64,000 nucleotides of DNA from Micromonospora violae (GTDB lineage Bacteria > Actinomycetota > Actinomycetes > Mycobacteriales > Micromonosporaceae), in contig NZ_SHKK01000001.1 in assembly GCF_004217135.1 (NCBI RefSeq), positions 6,944,001 to 7,008,000 of the forward strand. The letters are read 5' to 3'. The position numbers and the translations under genes were made by a program. The notes beneath the pieces are model-generated. The model was not told the DNA's origin. It saw nothing but the letters and a program-made list of their open reading frames with translations, and made no database searches. This document shows positions 26,988-34,292 of the stretch, piece after piece. The first letter of the stretch is position 1. Each line of letters starts with the position of its first letter.

Positions 26988-27569
26988 TCAACGGCGCACC
27001 CGGTAGCGCAGGTGAAGCACCCGGTTGCCCTGAATCACCACGTCCGGATCCTCCAAGAGGTGCTGCGCGTGGACGGACCCGAAGAAACGCTTGCCGGAGC
27101 CGAACACCACGGGTACGACGTCCATGCGCACCTCGTCGACCAGGCCCGCCGCAAGCACCTGGCCACCGACGTCGCCAGCCGCGACCTCGACGAGGCGGTC
27201 ACCCGCCAGCTTCTGCGCCGCGGCCACCGCTGCCTCGACGCTGTCGACGAAGTGGAACGGCGCCTCGGGGTGCCAGCCGTCGGGCTTTGGCCGGTGCGTC
27301 ACGACGACCACGTGGTCGACCCCGCCCGGCGGCTTCCCGTCCCAACCGTCCGTCATGTCGAAGACGTGACGACCGACGATCGTCGCCCCGATCTGGTCCC
27401 AGTACGACCGGGTGTGGTCGTAGGAAGCCTGCGACACCCTCAACTGGCCGCTGTCGTCCAACGGCACGTCACCGCTGAGCAGCCAGTCGAACAGCGGTCC
27501 GGGCTGGTCGTTCTCGTCCGCGATGAAGCCGTCAACTGATACCGAGCCATACATGACCACCGTGCCCAT
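26988..27569 (-). CDS. RibD C-terminal/dihydrofolate reductase-like protein
   Basis: This 193-residue protein begins VVMYGSVSVDGFIADENDQPGP and later has GATIVGRHVFDMTDGW, VEVAAGDVGGQVLAAGLVDE and VVPVVFGSGKRFF. These are the usual landmarks of the RibD_C NADPH-reductase fold. Substrates of such stand-alone proteins are mostly unknown. The ATG at 27569 has GGAGGAG upstream. The AraC regulator lies 65 bases upstream on the same strand. The same AraC then RibD-type order recurs at 62009-63446. Confidence 0.85.
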   Translation of the reverse strand: MGTVVMYGSVSVDGFIADENDQPGPLFDWLLSGDVPLDDSGQLRVSQASYDHTRSYWDQIGATIVGRHVFDMTDGWDGKPPGGVDHVVVVTHRPKPDGWHPEAPFHFVDSVEAAVAAAQKLAGDRLVEVAAGDVGGQVLAAGLVDEVRMDVVPVVFGSGKRFFGSVHAQHLLEDPDVVIQGNRVLHLRYRVRR

Positions 27570-27634
27570 GGGCGCTCCTCCACTCGCGGATGCCGTCAGG
27601 TTAGATCTCCGTGGGCTGGCACTCTTGTAAGGAA

Positions 27635-28525
27635 TCAATCGGTCGGCAGCGGCCAGCCGTCCAGGACGTGGCCGGGATGTTCGCGCAGGAACCGCCGCCT
27701 GACCTCGACATATCGTGTCGGTGTGAGCCCGGTGAAGGCCCGGAACTCGTGCCCGAAGTGGGCCTGATCGAAGTAGCCAGCCCTACTGGCGAGGCCAGCC
27801 CAGTCGACCGGTTCGGCGGGGTTGATCGAGAGTACGGTGGTGGCGAAGCGGTAGCTGCGGGCCAACCGCTTCGGCGTGACGCCGATGAGCTCCTTGAACC
27901 GCTGTGCCAGGTGAGTGCTGCTGACACCGGCGGAAACCCTCAGGTCGTCGATCGCCACCGCCCCGTTGGTCGCCGCGATGACGCCGCTCGTATGGCGCAC
28001 CAGCCCCAGGCCAACCGCGTCGCCGAGCCGTCGCACGAGCTCATCCTCAAACAGCGTCAGCATCTCGTGCGGCCCCGCGGCCGTAGCCAGCCGATCCCGC
28101 AGCTCAGCAATGGCGGACCGGCCCCAGACCTGCTCCACCGTCACCGCTCGGTCACACAGCTCGATCGCGGGCATCGGCAGGAACGGTGCCAGCCCCCACG
28201 GCTTGATGTGCGCGCCGACGGACCGGGTCTGAGGTGGGTAGCCGAACTCCACCGCGCGGGTGGGCGTGGTGAGCACGCAGCCGTCGGCGTACCCGGCCGT
28301 CTCGATGTCGGTGCCGGCGCGAATGCGGAACGGTGCCCCAAGGTTGACGATGAGCAACGCCGACGGCATCGGCGGCAACGTCAGCCGGGCGTACGGCGAC
28401 GAGCCCTCCAGGTAGTAGAGGTCGTCGATCAGCCCGTCCAGCGGCGGTCGCGGCGCTCTGGAGACGTACTCCACGCGCACAGTATCGCCGCAGTGCGTGC
28501 CGAAACGCTTCCGCCGCGCTGCCAC
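27635..28525 (-). CDS. AraC-family transcriptional regulator
   Basis: This 296-residue regulator has an N-terminal effector domain and a C-terminal pair of helix-turn-helix motifs (VSAGVSSTHLAQRFKELIG, then ASRAGYFDQAHFGHEFRAFT). It lies just upstream of the RibD-type reductase and may control it. Two starts compete. GTG 28525 has a GGAG six bases upstream. The GTG codons at 28480/28474 lie close behind a GATACT box and would be leaderless. I use the longer one. Confidence 0.85.
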   Translation of the reverse strand: MAARRKRFGTHCGDTVRVEYVSRAPRPPLDGLIDDLYYLEGSSPYARLTLPPMPSALLIVNLGAPFRIRAGTDIETAGYADGCVLTTPTRAVEFGYPPQTRSVGAHIKPWGLAPFLPMPAIELCDRAVTVEQVWGRSAIAELRDRLATAAGPHEMLTLFEDELVRRLGDAVGLGLVRHTSGVIAATNGAVAIDDLRVSAGVSSTHLAQRFKELIGVTPKRLARSYRFATTVLSINPAEPVDWAGLASRAGYFDQAHFGHEFRAFTGLTPTRYVEVRRRFLREHPGHVLDGWPLPTD

Positions 28526-28761
28526 TGTTTTCTCCGGTCCCTCATTGGCCGAACAGCAAGCTCGTGGTCAGTTAAAGAAGCTTTTTGTAGGATTTCTGAC
28601 AGCGCCGGGGACTTAGGTGTTTCGATATTCGCGGGACCGGGGTCAAAAATTGCCTAAACGGTGGACATTGAATTGGTCAGACCGGGTGCCTTCCGGGCTG
28701 TCTCGTCGTGTGTTTCCAGCCCGCCCGGACGACTAGTTTTCCGCGGTGCCTATGGCACTGT

Positions 28762-28775
28762 GCAAAGCGCTTTGC
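28762..28775. promoter_or_regulatory. Perfect 14-base palindrome resembling a LacI-family operator
   Basis: GCAAAGCGCTTTGC is fully self-complementary with a central CG, the standard design of LacI/GalR operators. It is 45 bases upstream of the DUF4352 gene start, where it would overlap the promoter or early transcript. No LacI regulator gene is adjacent; the nearest is at 11304-12323. The 294-base gap 28526-28819 is otherwise AT-rich without a clear ORF. Confidence 0.5.
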
Positions 28776-28819
28776 TTCTTGCGCGGCAGCGCCTGTCAAG
28801 ACCCTGGAGACACCACCCG

Positions 28820-29581
28820 ATGTCGGCACCCAACGAGCCTTACCAGAACCAACCGCCCGCCGGGCAGTTCCCGCCGCCCCCGGCAGGCCAGCTGCCGCCG
28901 CCCGGCCAGTTCCCGCCACCGCCCACTCCCAAGAAGCGCCCATCCTGGCTGCTGCCCACTCTCATCGGGCTCGCCGCTCTCGTGGTGCTGTGCTGTGGTG
29001 GTGGCCTGGTGATCAGCCTTACCTCTGGCGGCGAGAAGGGTGAGGCCACCGCCGTCAGCAGTGGCGCTCCCGCTGCTACGACCGGTGTTGCCGCGAGCGC
29101 AGCACCACCGTCGACGGAGGCGGTTGTGCCCACGCCGGCCAAGACTTCGGCGGCTCCCCCGAAGGCGGAGCCCAAGGCGGCCGGCATCGGCGACAAGGTG
29201 CGCGGCGGCGATTTCGAGTTCACCGTCAAGAGCGTGAAATGTGGGATCGCCAAGGTGGGCAGTGAGTTCCTCAACAAGAAGGCGCAGGGCACGTTCTGTA
29301 AAGTCAGCGTGACCGTCAAGAACGTTACGAAGAAGGCGCACACCTTCCACGCCGACGGCACCATTTCCGCGCAGGACGCGAGCGGCCGGAAATACGAGGC
29401 CGACGGTGAGGCCGGAATCTACGGCAATGATGACGGGCAGGGCTTCCTCGATGAGATCAATCCGGGCAACTCGGTGACCGCGAACGTCTTCTTCGACGTT
29501 CCGAAGGGCACCAAGCTCAAGACGATCACCCTGGATGCGGGGCTGTTCACCCTCGCCGAGGACGCCGTCGTCACCCTGTGA
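28820..29581 (+). CDS. DUF4352 membrane-anchored exported protein
   Basis: This 253-residue protein has a Pro/Gln-rich cytoplasmic N-terminus and one transmembrane helix (WLLPTLIGLAALVVLCCGGG, about residues 45-65). An Ala/Thr/Pro linker and a C-terminal DUF4352 immunoglobulin-like domain follow (VSVTVKNVTKKAHTFHADG through VFFDVPKGTKLKTITL). Such proteins sit outside the membrane, and their ligands are unknown. The ATG at 28820 has a GGAGA ten bases upstream. A LacI-type palindrome precedes it and a strong terminator follows. Confidence 0.82.
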   Translation: MSAPNEPYQNQPPAGQFPPPPAGQLPPPGQFPPPPTPKKRPSWLLPTLIGLAALVVLCCGGGLVISLTSGGEKGEATAVSSGAPAATTGVAASAAPPSTEAVVPTPAKTSAAPPKAEPKAAGIGDKVRGGDFEFTVKSVKCGIAKVGSEFLNKKAQGTFCKVSVTVKNVTKKAHTFHADGTISAQDASGRKYEADGEAGIYGNDDGQGFLDEINPGNSVTANVFFDVPKGTKLKTITLDAGLFTLAEDAVVTL

Positions 29582-29600
29582 CCGTCGGCTGACCGAAGAG

Positions 29601-29630
29601 CGAGGCCCCCGGCGCGTGCCGGGGGCCTCG
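29601..29630. terminator. Perfect 13-bp terminator hairpin
   Basis: CGAGGCCCCCGGC (29601-29613) pairs with 29618-29630 around a four-base loop. It is located between the convergent DUF4352 and DUF397 genes. Confidence 0.85.
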
Positions 29631-29679
29631 TCGTTACGGCAGGTGGTGGGTAGGGATGCTCAAGCTTGCGCGGGCCGGG

Positions 29680-29871
29680 TTAGTCGCGGCGGGTGCCACG
29701 AACGAAGCTGGCCCAGGCAGCGGGCGTGAAGGTGAGGGCCGGGCCGTGCGGGTCCTTGCTGTCGCGTACGGCGACGACGCCGGGCAGGTTGCCGGCGACC
29801 TCGACACACTCGCCGCCGTTGCCTGCGCTGCGGGTGCTCTTGCGCCAGGAAGCGCCCGTCAGGTCAACCAT
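29680..29871 (-). CDS. DUF397 domain protein
   Basis: This 63-residue protein has the standard DUF397 sequence landmarks: [39 protein letters not shown] and a final FVRG. These small actinobacterial proteins are usually encoded next to an XRE/DUF5753 helix-turn-helix gene and act with it. Here that partner is absent. The upstream neighbours on the same strand are the small helical-protein operon and a broken reading frame. The ATG at 29871 is 27 bases after the end of that frame. Confidence 0.9.
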   Translation of the reverse strand: MVDLTGASWRKSTRSAGNGGECVEVAGNLPGVVAVRDSKDPHGPALTFTPAAWASFVRGTRRD

Positions 29872-29898
29872 GGTGAACCTCCCCGATGATCTTGTTGA

Positions 29899-30053
29899 TC
29901 AGTTGGAACGATTGTCCCTCATTAAGAGCGAGCGACAGCTGGCTCGACAGGTCTCCGACCCATCCAGGAGTTGGTCCACCGTGCCCCAGTCACGCCCTGC
30001 CATCGCCCGGATCAGGTCGCTGAACTCGGTCCGTACGCTCAAGAGCAGCTCAT
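29899..30053 (-). pseudogene. Probable frameshifted small gene
   Basis: An ATG at 30053 overlaps the stop of the preceding gene as ATGA, the same joint used elsewhere in this operon. Its frame stops after four codons (M-S-C-S). One frame over, about 50 protein-like codons run to a TGA at 29899 (LLLSVRTEFSDLIRAMAG, then RDWGTVDQLLDGSETCRA). The total length is one base short of a whole codon number. A single-base deletion just after the start would explain this. A sequencing error or chance is possible. Confidence 0.4.
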
Positions 30054-30475
30054 ACCCGGCTGGCGAGGTCTGCCGCCTCGACGAGGAGCGCGTCCAGATC
30101 TTCGTCGGAAATGGCGCCGTCGCCCAGAATTTGCAAGATCACCAGACCCTGGACCCTTCCGGCCATCTGGGGATCGATGTTCGTCTCGATGCCGGGGTCC
30201 ACTGCGGCGCGGATCAGCCGCTCGGCCGCGTTAGCGTCGATCTCTGGGGTGCCGGCCGGTGTGCTCGCCCTCATGTCGGCCACGAACCGCATGATCTCAC
30301 CAGGGACTGTCCGCTCGTCGAAGCGTCGGTTGACCGCGAAGTAGAAGACCGCGCCGAGTAGGGTCGGAAAGCCGTCCCAGCCAATCTCGTCAAGGCGGGC
30401 CTCGATCCGGTCGTTAGCCTCGTGGTCACCTCTGATCATCGTCCGGATGTAGTCGACCATCTCAGGGCTGCTCAT
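30050..30475 (-). CDS. Uncharacterised protein in small helical-protein operon
   Basis: This 141-residue acidic protein, unrecognised, is mostly helical. It has a short hydrophobic stretch (FPTLLGAVFYFAVNRRF, about residues 35-51) that is too polar at its edges to be a confident membrane helix. No catalytic motif is seen. Its ATG (30475) lies inside the end of the preceding gene (14-base overlap), with AAAGGA upstream, so translation is probably coupled. It is the fourth gene of a minus-strand unit starting at 31652. Codon use is less GC-biased than in the flanking core genes. Confidence 0.75.
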   Translation of the reverse strand: MSSPEMVDYIRTMIRGDHEANDRIEARLDEIGWDGFPTLLGAVFYFAVNRRFDERTVPGEIMRFVADMRASTPAGTPEIDANAAERLIRAAVDPGIETNIDPQMAGRVQGLVILQILGDGAISDEDLDALLVEAADLASRV

Positions 30476-31115
30476 CAGATCGCTTCCTTTCGCGCCGATT
30501 CTTCGCCATTTTCCAGACCCCTCGAAGTCCTACGACGACCGCGCCAGCAGCCATGATGACTGATGTGACCGGGTGCTCCAACGGGGGACCTTCAGCCGGC
30601 GCACCGGGGTTGGCGGGGGCCGACGTCGTGCTACCAGTCGACCCCGAGCCTTTCAGGCTCTTCTGTAGCTCCCGAAGGCCAGTGGTGATCGATTGCTCGG
30701 TCTGCTTGAGGGTGTCCTCGGAGTCGTCCGCCTTCTTGACGTGGCGGCGGAGGAACGCCTCTGCTTTGCTGCTGCGACCTTCGGCCTCCTCCACCAGCCG
30801 TTCCCCCGATGGTGATGCGGCATCGTCTGGCCCGGATGACGCGGCACCGGGGGCGATGGTGTTGAGGTACTGGGTGATGTGCCGGGCGGCGGTGGCCAGG
30901 AGGCGGGCGTAGCGCCCGGATTTGTCACGGGCCACTTCGGCGTCGGTGGCGGCCTCCCGCAACTGGTGGTCGTTGCTACCCCGCCGGACATCGTTCAAGA
31001 GGGTCAGGGCCTGCTCCGCATCCGTGCGGGCGCGCAAGGCCGTGACGGCCGCTGCATCGAGCTGTTCGCGTACGACGAGAAGCTGCGCGACGAGTTCGCC
31101 GATGCTGCCGCTCAT
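30462..31115 (-). CDS. Coiled-coil protein with C-terminal membrane anchor
   Basis: This 217-residue unrecognised protein has an N-terminal helical module of about 80 residues ending ARHITQYLNTIAPG, a linker, and a second coiled region (SSKAEAFLRRHVKKADDSED). A Ser/Thr/Pro hinge follows. Near the C-terminus is one hydrophobic segment (VTSVIMAAGAVVVGLRGVW), then a basic tail. The N-terminal module resembles the whole of the two small proteins encoded just upstream. The ATG at 31115 overlaps their last stop as ATGA. Confidence 0.75.
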   Translation of the reverse strand: MSGSIGELVAQLLVVREQLDAAAVTALRARTDAEQALTLLNDVRRGSNDHQLREAATDAEVARDKSGRYARLLATAARHITQYLNTIAPGAASSGPDDAASPSGERLVEEAEGRSSKAEAFLRRHVKKADDSEDTLKQTEQSITTGLRELQKSLKGSGSTGSTTSAPANPGAPAEGPPLEHPVTSVIMAAGAVVVGLRGVWKMAKNRRERKRSDEQP

Positions 31116-31372
31116 CCGAGTTGATTGAGGTAGCGGGTTGTGTGTTTCGCAGTGTTGACGAACCGGCGGCGGGTCGGCTCTACCTCGGCACTCGCGGCGG
31201 CGAGTGCCTGCTGGACGGCTCTCACGTCCTCGTCTCGGCTGTCGTTCAGGATGGCTTCTGCCGCTGCGGTCGCTGCCGTAGCCACGGTGGAGGCACGATC
31301 GAAGACTTCCTTCCCCTGGCGGGCCGCTTCGATGGCGGCACGCAGGGCTATCTTGACCTCGCCGACGCTCAT
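31112..31372 (-). CDS. Small helical protein, WXG100-sized
   Basis: This 86-residue, almost entirely helical protein (MSVGEVKIALRAAIEAARQG through HTTRYLNQLG) probably forms a helical hairpin with a turn near NDSRDED. It shares its length and its C-terminal pattern (aromatic-rich RYLNQLG) with the next gene upstream and with the N-terminal module of the next gene downstream. It resembles small families restricted to Micromonosporaceae (possibly DUF6244, not verified). It overlaps the downstream gene as ATGA. No WXG motif or secretion tail is evident. Confidence 0.72.
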   Translation of the reverse strand: MSVGEVKIALRAAIEAARQGKEVFDRASTVATAATAAAEAILNDSRDEDVRAVQQALAAASAEVEPTRRRFVNTAKHTTRYLNQLG

Positions 31373-31388
31373 TGTGGAGCCTCGGTGG

Positions 31389-31652
31389 TCAGCCGAGCAC
31401 GCCGATGTAGCGGCGTGCCGCCTCTGCACTGCCCTGTATCAGGGTCATGGCCTCGGCGAGGCGCTGTCTGCTTTCCTCGCCTCGGGCGATGGCTTCGGCG
31501 ATCGTCGGGTGGCCGGTGCCAGCGGAGATGGCGCGCAGCCGGGTCAGCATCTGCTCGGTATTCTCGACGGCGGCCCGGATCTGATTGATCGTGACGCTGC
31601 CCTGCTCGGCGGCCTGCATCAGTGCCGCCTTGACTTCCTCGATGCTGGCCAT
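31389..31652 (-). CDS. Small helical protein, first gene of operon
   Basis: This 87-residue helical protein (MASIEEVKAALMQAAEQGSV through SAEAARRYIGVLG) has a Gly/His-containing turn (AGTGHPTI) between two helices. It is probably a paralogue of the 31112-31372 protein. The ATG at 31652 has a GGAGG box eight bases upstream, the best start signal in the operon, so this is taken as the first gene. It is divergent from the Nudix gene. Function is unknown. The upstream frame to 31820 overlaps the divergent promoter. Confidence 0.75.
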   Translation of the reverse strand: MASIEEVKAALMQAAEQGSVTINQIRAAVENTEQMLTRLRAISAGTGHPTIAEAIARGEESRQRLAEAMTLIQGSAEAARRYIGVLG

Positions 31653-31802
31653 GCCGCCTCCGTCTGCCGATCTCGCCAACGGTTCACGTTTGCGTGGTCG
31701 GACGGACACTATCCGACAGCAAGCTGGCACGCAGCCCTGCATCCACGAATCAAGATCCGGTAATGCCGCTACAGATGGGATGTCCGGTGTGGCGGGCGAC
31801 GA

Positions 31803-31808
31803 TAGCGT
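31803..31808 (+). promoter_or_regulatory. Putative -10 box of a leaderless promoter
   Basis: TAGCGT is followed by six bases and the GTG start of the Nudix gene at 31815. No ribosome binding site intervenes. Confidence 0.5.
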
Positions 31809-31814
31809 CACGGG

Positions 31815-32387
31815 GTGCACGAGAACAAGATGGGCGAGCCGGGGCCGTGGCGGATTCTGGGCGAGCGGACGGTGTATGAGGATCGTTGGCTGCGACTAGA
31901 TCTGGTCGACGTGGAGCCGCCAGGACTCGAGCCCTTCGCCCACCATGTCGTTCGGCTAGATCGTGTCGCCGTCGTCGCCGTGCTCGATGAGCACGATCGG
32001 GTTCTGATGTTGCGGCGCTACCGATTCATTCCTGGTGCAACAAGGTGGGAACTGCCTGGCGGCATCGTCGAACCGGGCGAGGAGGCGGTAGCGGCGGCGA
32101 GCCGAGAAGTGGAGGAGGAAACCGGCTGGCGCACTTCTTCCCTGACCCGTGTGGTCACCTACCAGCCGATGATCGGCATGGTCGACTCGCCACATGAAAT
32201 CTTCGTCGGGCGTGGTGCCACTTATATCGGCCCGCCCACGGACGCGGAGGAGACCGGTCGCGTCGAGTGGGTGCCGCTGAGTGAGATGCCGGACCTGATG
32301 GCGCGCGGCGAGTTGGCGGGGTCGGGAACCTTGATCGCCATCCTGCATGTCATTGCTGGCCTAACACCGAATCCGTCAAGCCCTTGA
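31815..32387 (+). CDS. Nudix hydrolase, ADP-ribose pyrophosphatase-like
   Basis: This 190-residue enzyme has a complete Nudix box, [18 protein letters not shown] followed by EEETGW. The layout [17 protein letters not shown] before it is typical of ADP-ribose/NDP-sugar pyrophosphatases. It should hydrolyse a nucleoside diphosphate derivative in the cytoplasm. The GTG at 31815 fits a leaderless transcript; an internal ATG at 31830 is the alternative. Its last 38 bases overlap the 3' end of the convergent XRE gene, so the two transcripts are antisense to each other there. Confidence 0.88.
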   Translation: MHENKMGEPGPWRILGERTVYEDRWLRLDLVDVEPPGLEPFAHHVVRLDRVAVVAVLDEHDRVLMLRRYRFIPGATRWELPGGIVEPGEEAVAAASREVEEETGWRTSSLTRVVTYQPMIGMVDSPHEIFVGRGATYIGPPTDAEETGRVEWVPLSEMPDLMARGELAGSGTLIAILHVIAGLTPNPSSP

Positions 32388-33498
32388 TCCGATCTATGCG
32401 GCGTCGGTATCGCACAGAACCGGTCAGGTTCACCAGCGAGCCGGCTTCTCGTAGGTGGGAGCGTGCCTCCTCACTTTCCCCCCGAATCAAATGAGCCTGT
32501 GCGAGATCGCAGCGGATGCCCGCCGCGGCTCGCACGAAGGTGTCGTCCATCGCGACCAAAGCCACCGACAACTCGTCGATAGACCGATGGTCGCCGAGTA
32601 GGGCCAGAGAATGTCCCCGCCATCGGCGGAGGTGAGTTTCGTCGAGGAATATCCCTGGCAGGTTGGGGTCGCGAACTCCCGTGATGCCTGAGAGATGCCC
32701 GCTCGCGCGGTCGAGAGAGCGGCGGCAATCGTCGGGGCGTCGGCTGAGCGCCCACAGCTCTGCTTCGGCGGCGGCCAACCAGGACAACAGCCGAGGCGAC
32801 AGCCAACTTCCTCCACAAGACTGAGCTTCCTGCACGAGTTGCGCTCCCAGCTCCGGTCGACCGGCATCGGCCAGGACGTATGCCTGTTCGCCCATCGCGT
32901 GGGCGAGGTGAAGCGGATCGTCAGCCTCCCGTGCGGCGCTCTTCGCGAGTTCGTAGTGGCGCCAGGCGCGGTCCGCCGCTCCGACATCGAGGGCCTGCCA
33001 TGCCGCGAGCGATGCGGCTTCTGCCAGAGCGCGGGCGAGCGGTCGCCTGGCAGAGGGCAGCACGGTGAAGGCCAGGCTCTCCTGAAGACGGGACAGATGG
33101 CTCTGCATCTGGTCGACAAACTGCGCCGCCCCGAGCTGACGGTCCATGGTGCGAAGGAGTTCGGTCTGATGCCGAAGGGTGTGCACCGTCGATTGACCGA
33201 CCGAGTGCGAGGCGTCGAGCTGTTCGACCAGTCGCGCATAACTGTCCCTGTCGTCGTCAACGGGCACGGTATCGGAAAAAAGTTCGTCATTGGTCGTGCC
33301 GAGGAGGCTCCGCAGGATGGCCGCGTAACTGCTAGAGATCTTGCGCCGATCGTTTTCCCATTCAGAGACGTAGACCGCAAGGCTGTTGGTGGAAGCGATC
33401 GTCACCATGCGACGGCGGCCGTATTGCTCGATCTCATGGACCAGCCTTGCCTGGGACCAGCCCCTGGCAAGACGAGCGCGCCGCAGGTAGTTCGCCAT
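32350..33498 (-). CDS. XRE-family regulator with TPR-like domain
   Basis: This 382-residue protein starts with an XRE helix-turn-helix ([20 protein letters not shown], then [14 protein letters not shown]). The rest is a long helical-repeat region, as in actinobacterial XRE/TPR regulators that may bind a peptide or small ligand. The ATG at 33498 is preceded by AGGGGG. The gene is divergent from the DivIVA-like operon, and a near-perfect palindrome lies in the shared 252-base region. Tail overlap with the Nudix gene is 38 bases. Confidence 0.85.
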   Translation of the reverse strand: MANYLRRARLARGWSQARLVHEIEQYGRRRMVTIASTNSLAVYVSEWENDRRKISSSYAAILRSLLGTTNDELFSDTVPVDDDRDSYARLVEQLDASHSVGQSTVHTLRHQTELLRTMDRQLGAAQFVDQMQSHLSRLQESLAFTVLPSARRPLARALAEAASLAAWQALDVGAADRAWRHYELAKSAAREADDPLHLAHAMGEQAYVLADAGRPELGAQLVQEAQSCGGSWLSPRLLSWLAAAEAELWALSRRPDDCRRSLDRASGHLSGITGVRDPNLPGIFLDETHLRRWRGHSLALLGDHRSIDELSVALVAMDDTFVRAAAGIRCDLAQAHLIRGESEEARSHLREAGSLVNLTGSVRYRRRIDRIKGLTDSVLGQQ

Positions 33499-33560
33499 AG
33501 CCCCCTGCCGATCGGTGACGGCGGATTCAGCCTGCCGTAGTCCTGTTCCTATTCCAAGTG

Positions 33561-33592
33561 ACAGGGGCTAACAGCACCGGGTTAACCCCTGT
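33561..33592. promoter_or_regulatory. Near-perfect palindrome, candidate XRE operator
   Basis: ACAGGGGCTAAC (33561-33572) and GTTAACCCCTGT (33581-33592) are inverted copies with one mismatch around an eight-base centre. The site lies 62 bases upstream of the XRE gene start and about 160 bases upstream of the divergent operon. That is a natural place for autoregulation by the XRE protein. It could instead act as an RNA hairpin. Confidence 0.55.
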
Positions 33593-33750
33593 TGTCTATC
33601 GCAGACCGATGGCACCCGGTCTGCTTTTGGCAGCACTCCGCCGCTCTGCCGCAGAACAAGCTACGGCGACGGGGTGGGCGGCGCCGTCTGAGCGATGGTG
33701 CTCGGGCGACGTCGTCTCCAGGGTCGTCACCTGCCAAGGAGGGCATTGTC

Positions 33751-34044
33751 ATGCGCACGTTTCTCCGTCATCTCCGGGCCGAGCCACCCCGGCCGGCGTT
33801 CTACCGGGCCGCCAACTACGTACCCCTGAAGCCCTGGCAGGTCCGCGGACGCCGGTTCACCCGCCGGGGCCGGCGTGGCGTGGACGCCGTGGAGGTCGCC
33901 GAGTTCCTTGACCGCGTCGCCCACGATCTGGCCGAGGTGTACGCGGCGCTGGGCAGCAGCCGCCGGGAGACCGAGCGGATCAAGGACGCGCTGAAGTGCT
34001 GGCAGTCCCGGCGGGCCCGCGAGGATCTGGCGGTTCGCCGGTGA
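33751..34044 (+). CDS. Small DivIVA-domain-like protein
   Basis: This 97-residue protein has a basic N-terminus followed by RRGVDAVEVAEFLDRVAHDL and a helical stretch to the end. That matches the short DivIVA N-terminal signature (F-x-x-x-x-x-G-y-d-x-x-x-V-x-x-F-L) plus a short coiled coil. Full DivIVA/Wag31 proteins are much longer. The ATG at 33751 has an AAGGAGGG box. Its stop overlaps the next start as GTGA. It is the first of three overlapping genes. Confidence 0.75.
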   Translation: MRTFLRHLRAEPPRPAFYRAANYVPLKPWQVRGRRFTRRGRRGVDAVEVAEFLDRVAHDLAEVYAALGSSRRETERIKDALKCWQSRRAREDLAVRR

Positions 34045-34292
34045 GCGCCCGTTGGGTGGCGCACCTGCCGTTCACCGCCGCTGATCTGCCGGCCGCCCAG
34101 CAGTTCGCCGGCATGTTGGCCCGTTCGCTGGGCTTCCTGCCCGAGGTGGACGCGGGCGAGATCACGGTGTCCGCTGAGGACGCCCAGGGCGTACGCCATC
34201 GGGTGTTCTGCGACCTGCCGCTCGACGGCGGCCGGCGGTGTGTGCGGCGGGTGGACCACGGCGGTGACTGCACACCACGGAGGTGTCGGTGA
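34041..34292 (+). CDS. Uncharacterised small protein in DivIVA-like operon
   Basis: This 83-residue unrecognised protein (starts VSARWVAHLPFTAADLPAAQ) has a mixed helix/strand pattern and three cysteines, in VFCDLPLDGGRRCVRRV and GGDCTP, that could bind metal or form a disulfide. It overlaps both neighbours by four bases (GTGA at each end), so its amount is probably tied to theirs. No function can be assigned. Confidence 0.7.
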   Translation: MSARWVAHLPFTAADLPAAQQFAGMLARSLGFLPEVDAGEITVSAEDAQGVRHRVFCDLPLDGGRRCVRRVDHGGDCTPRRCR

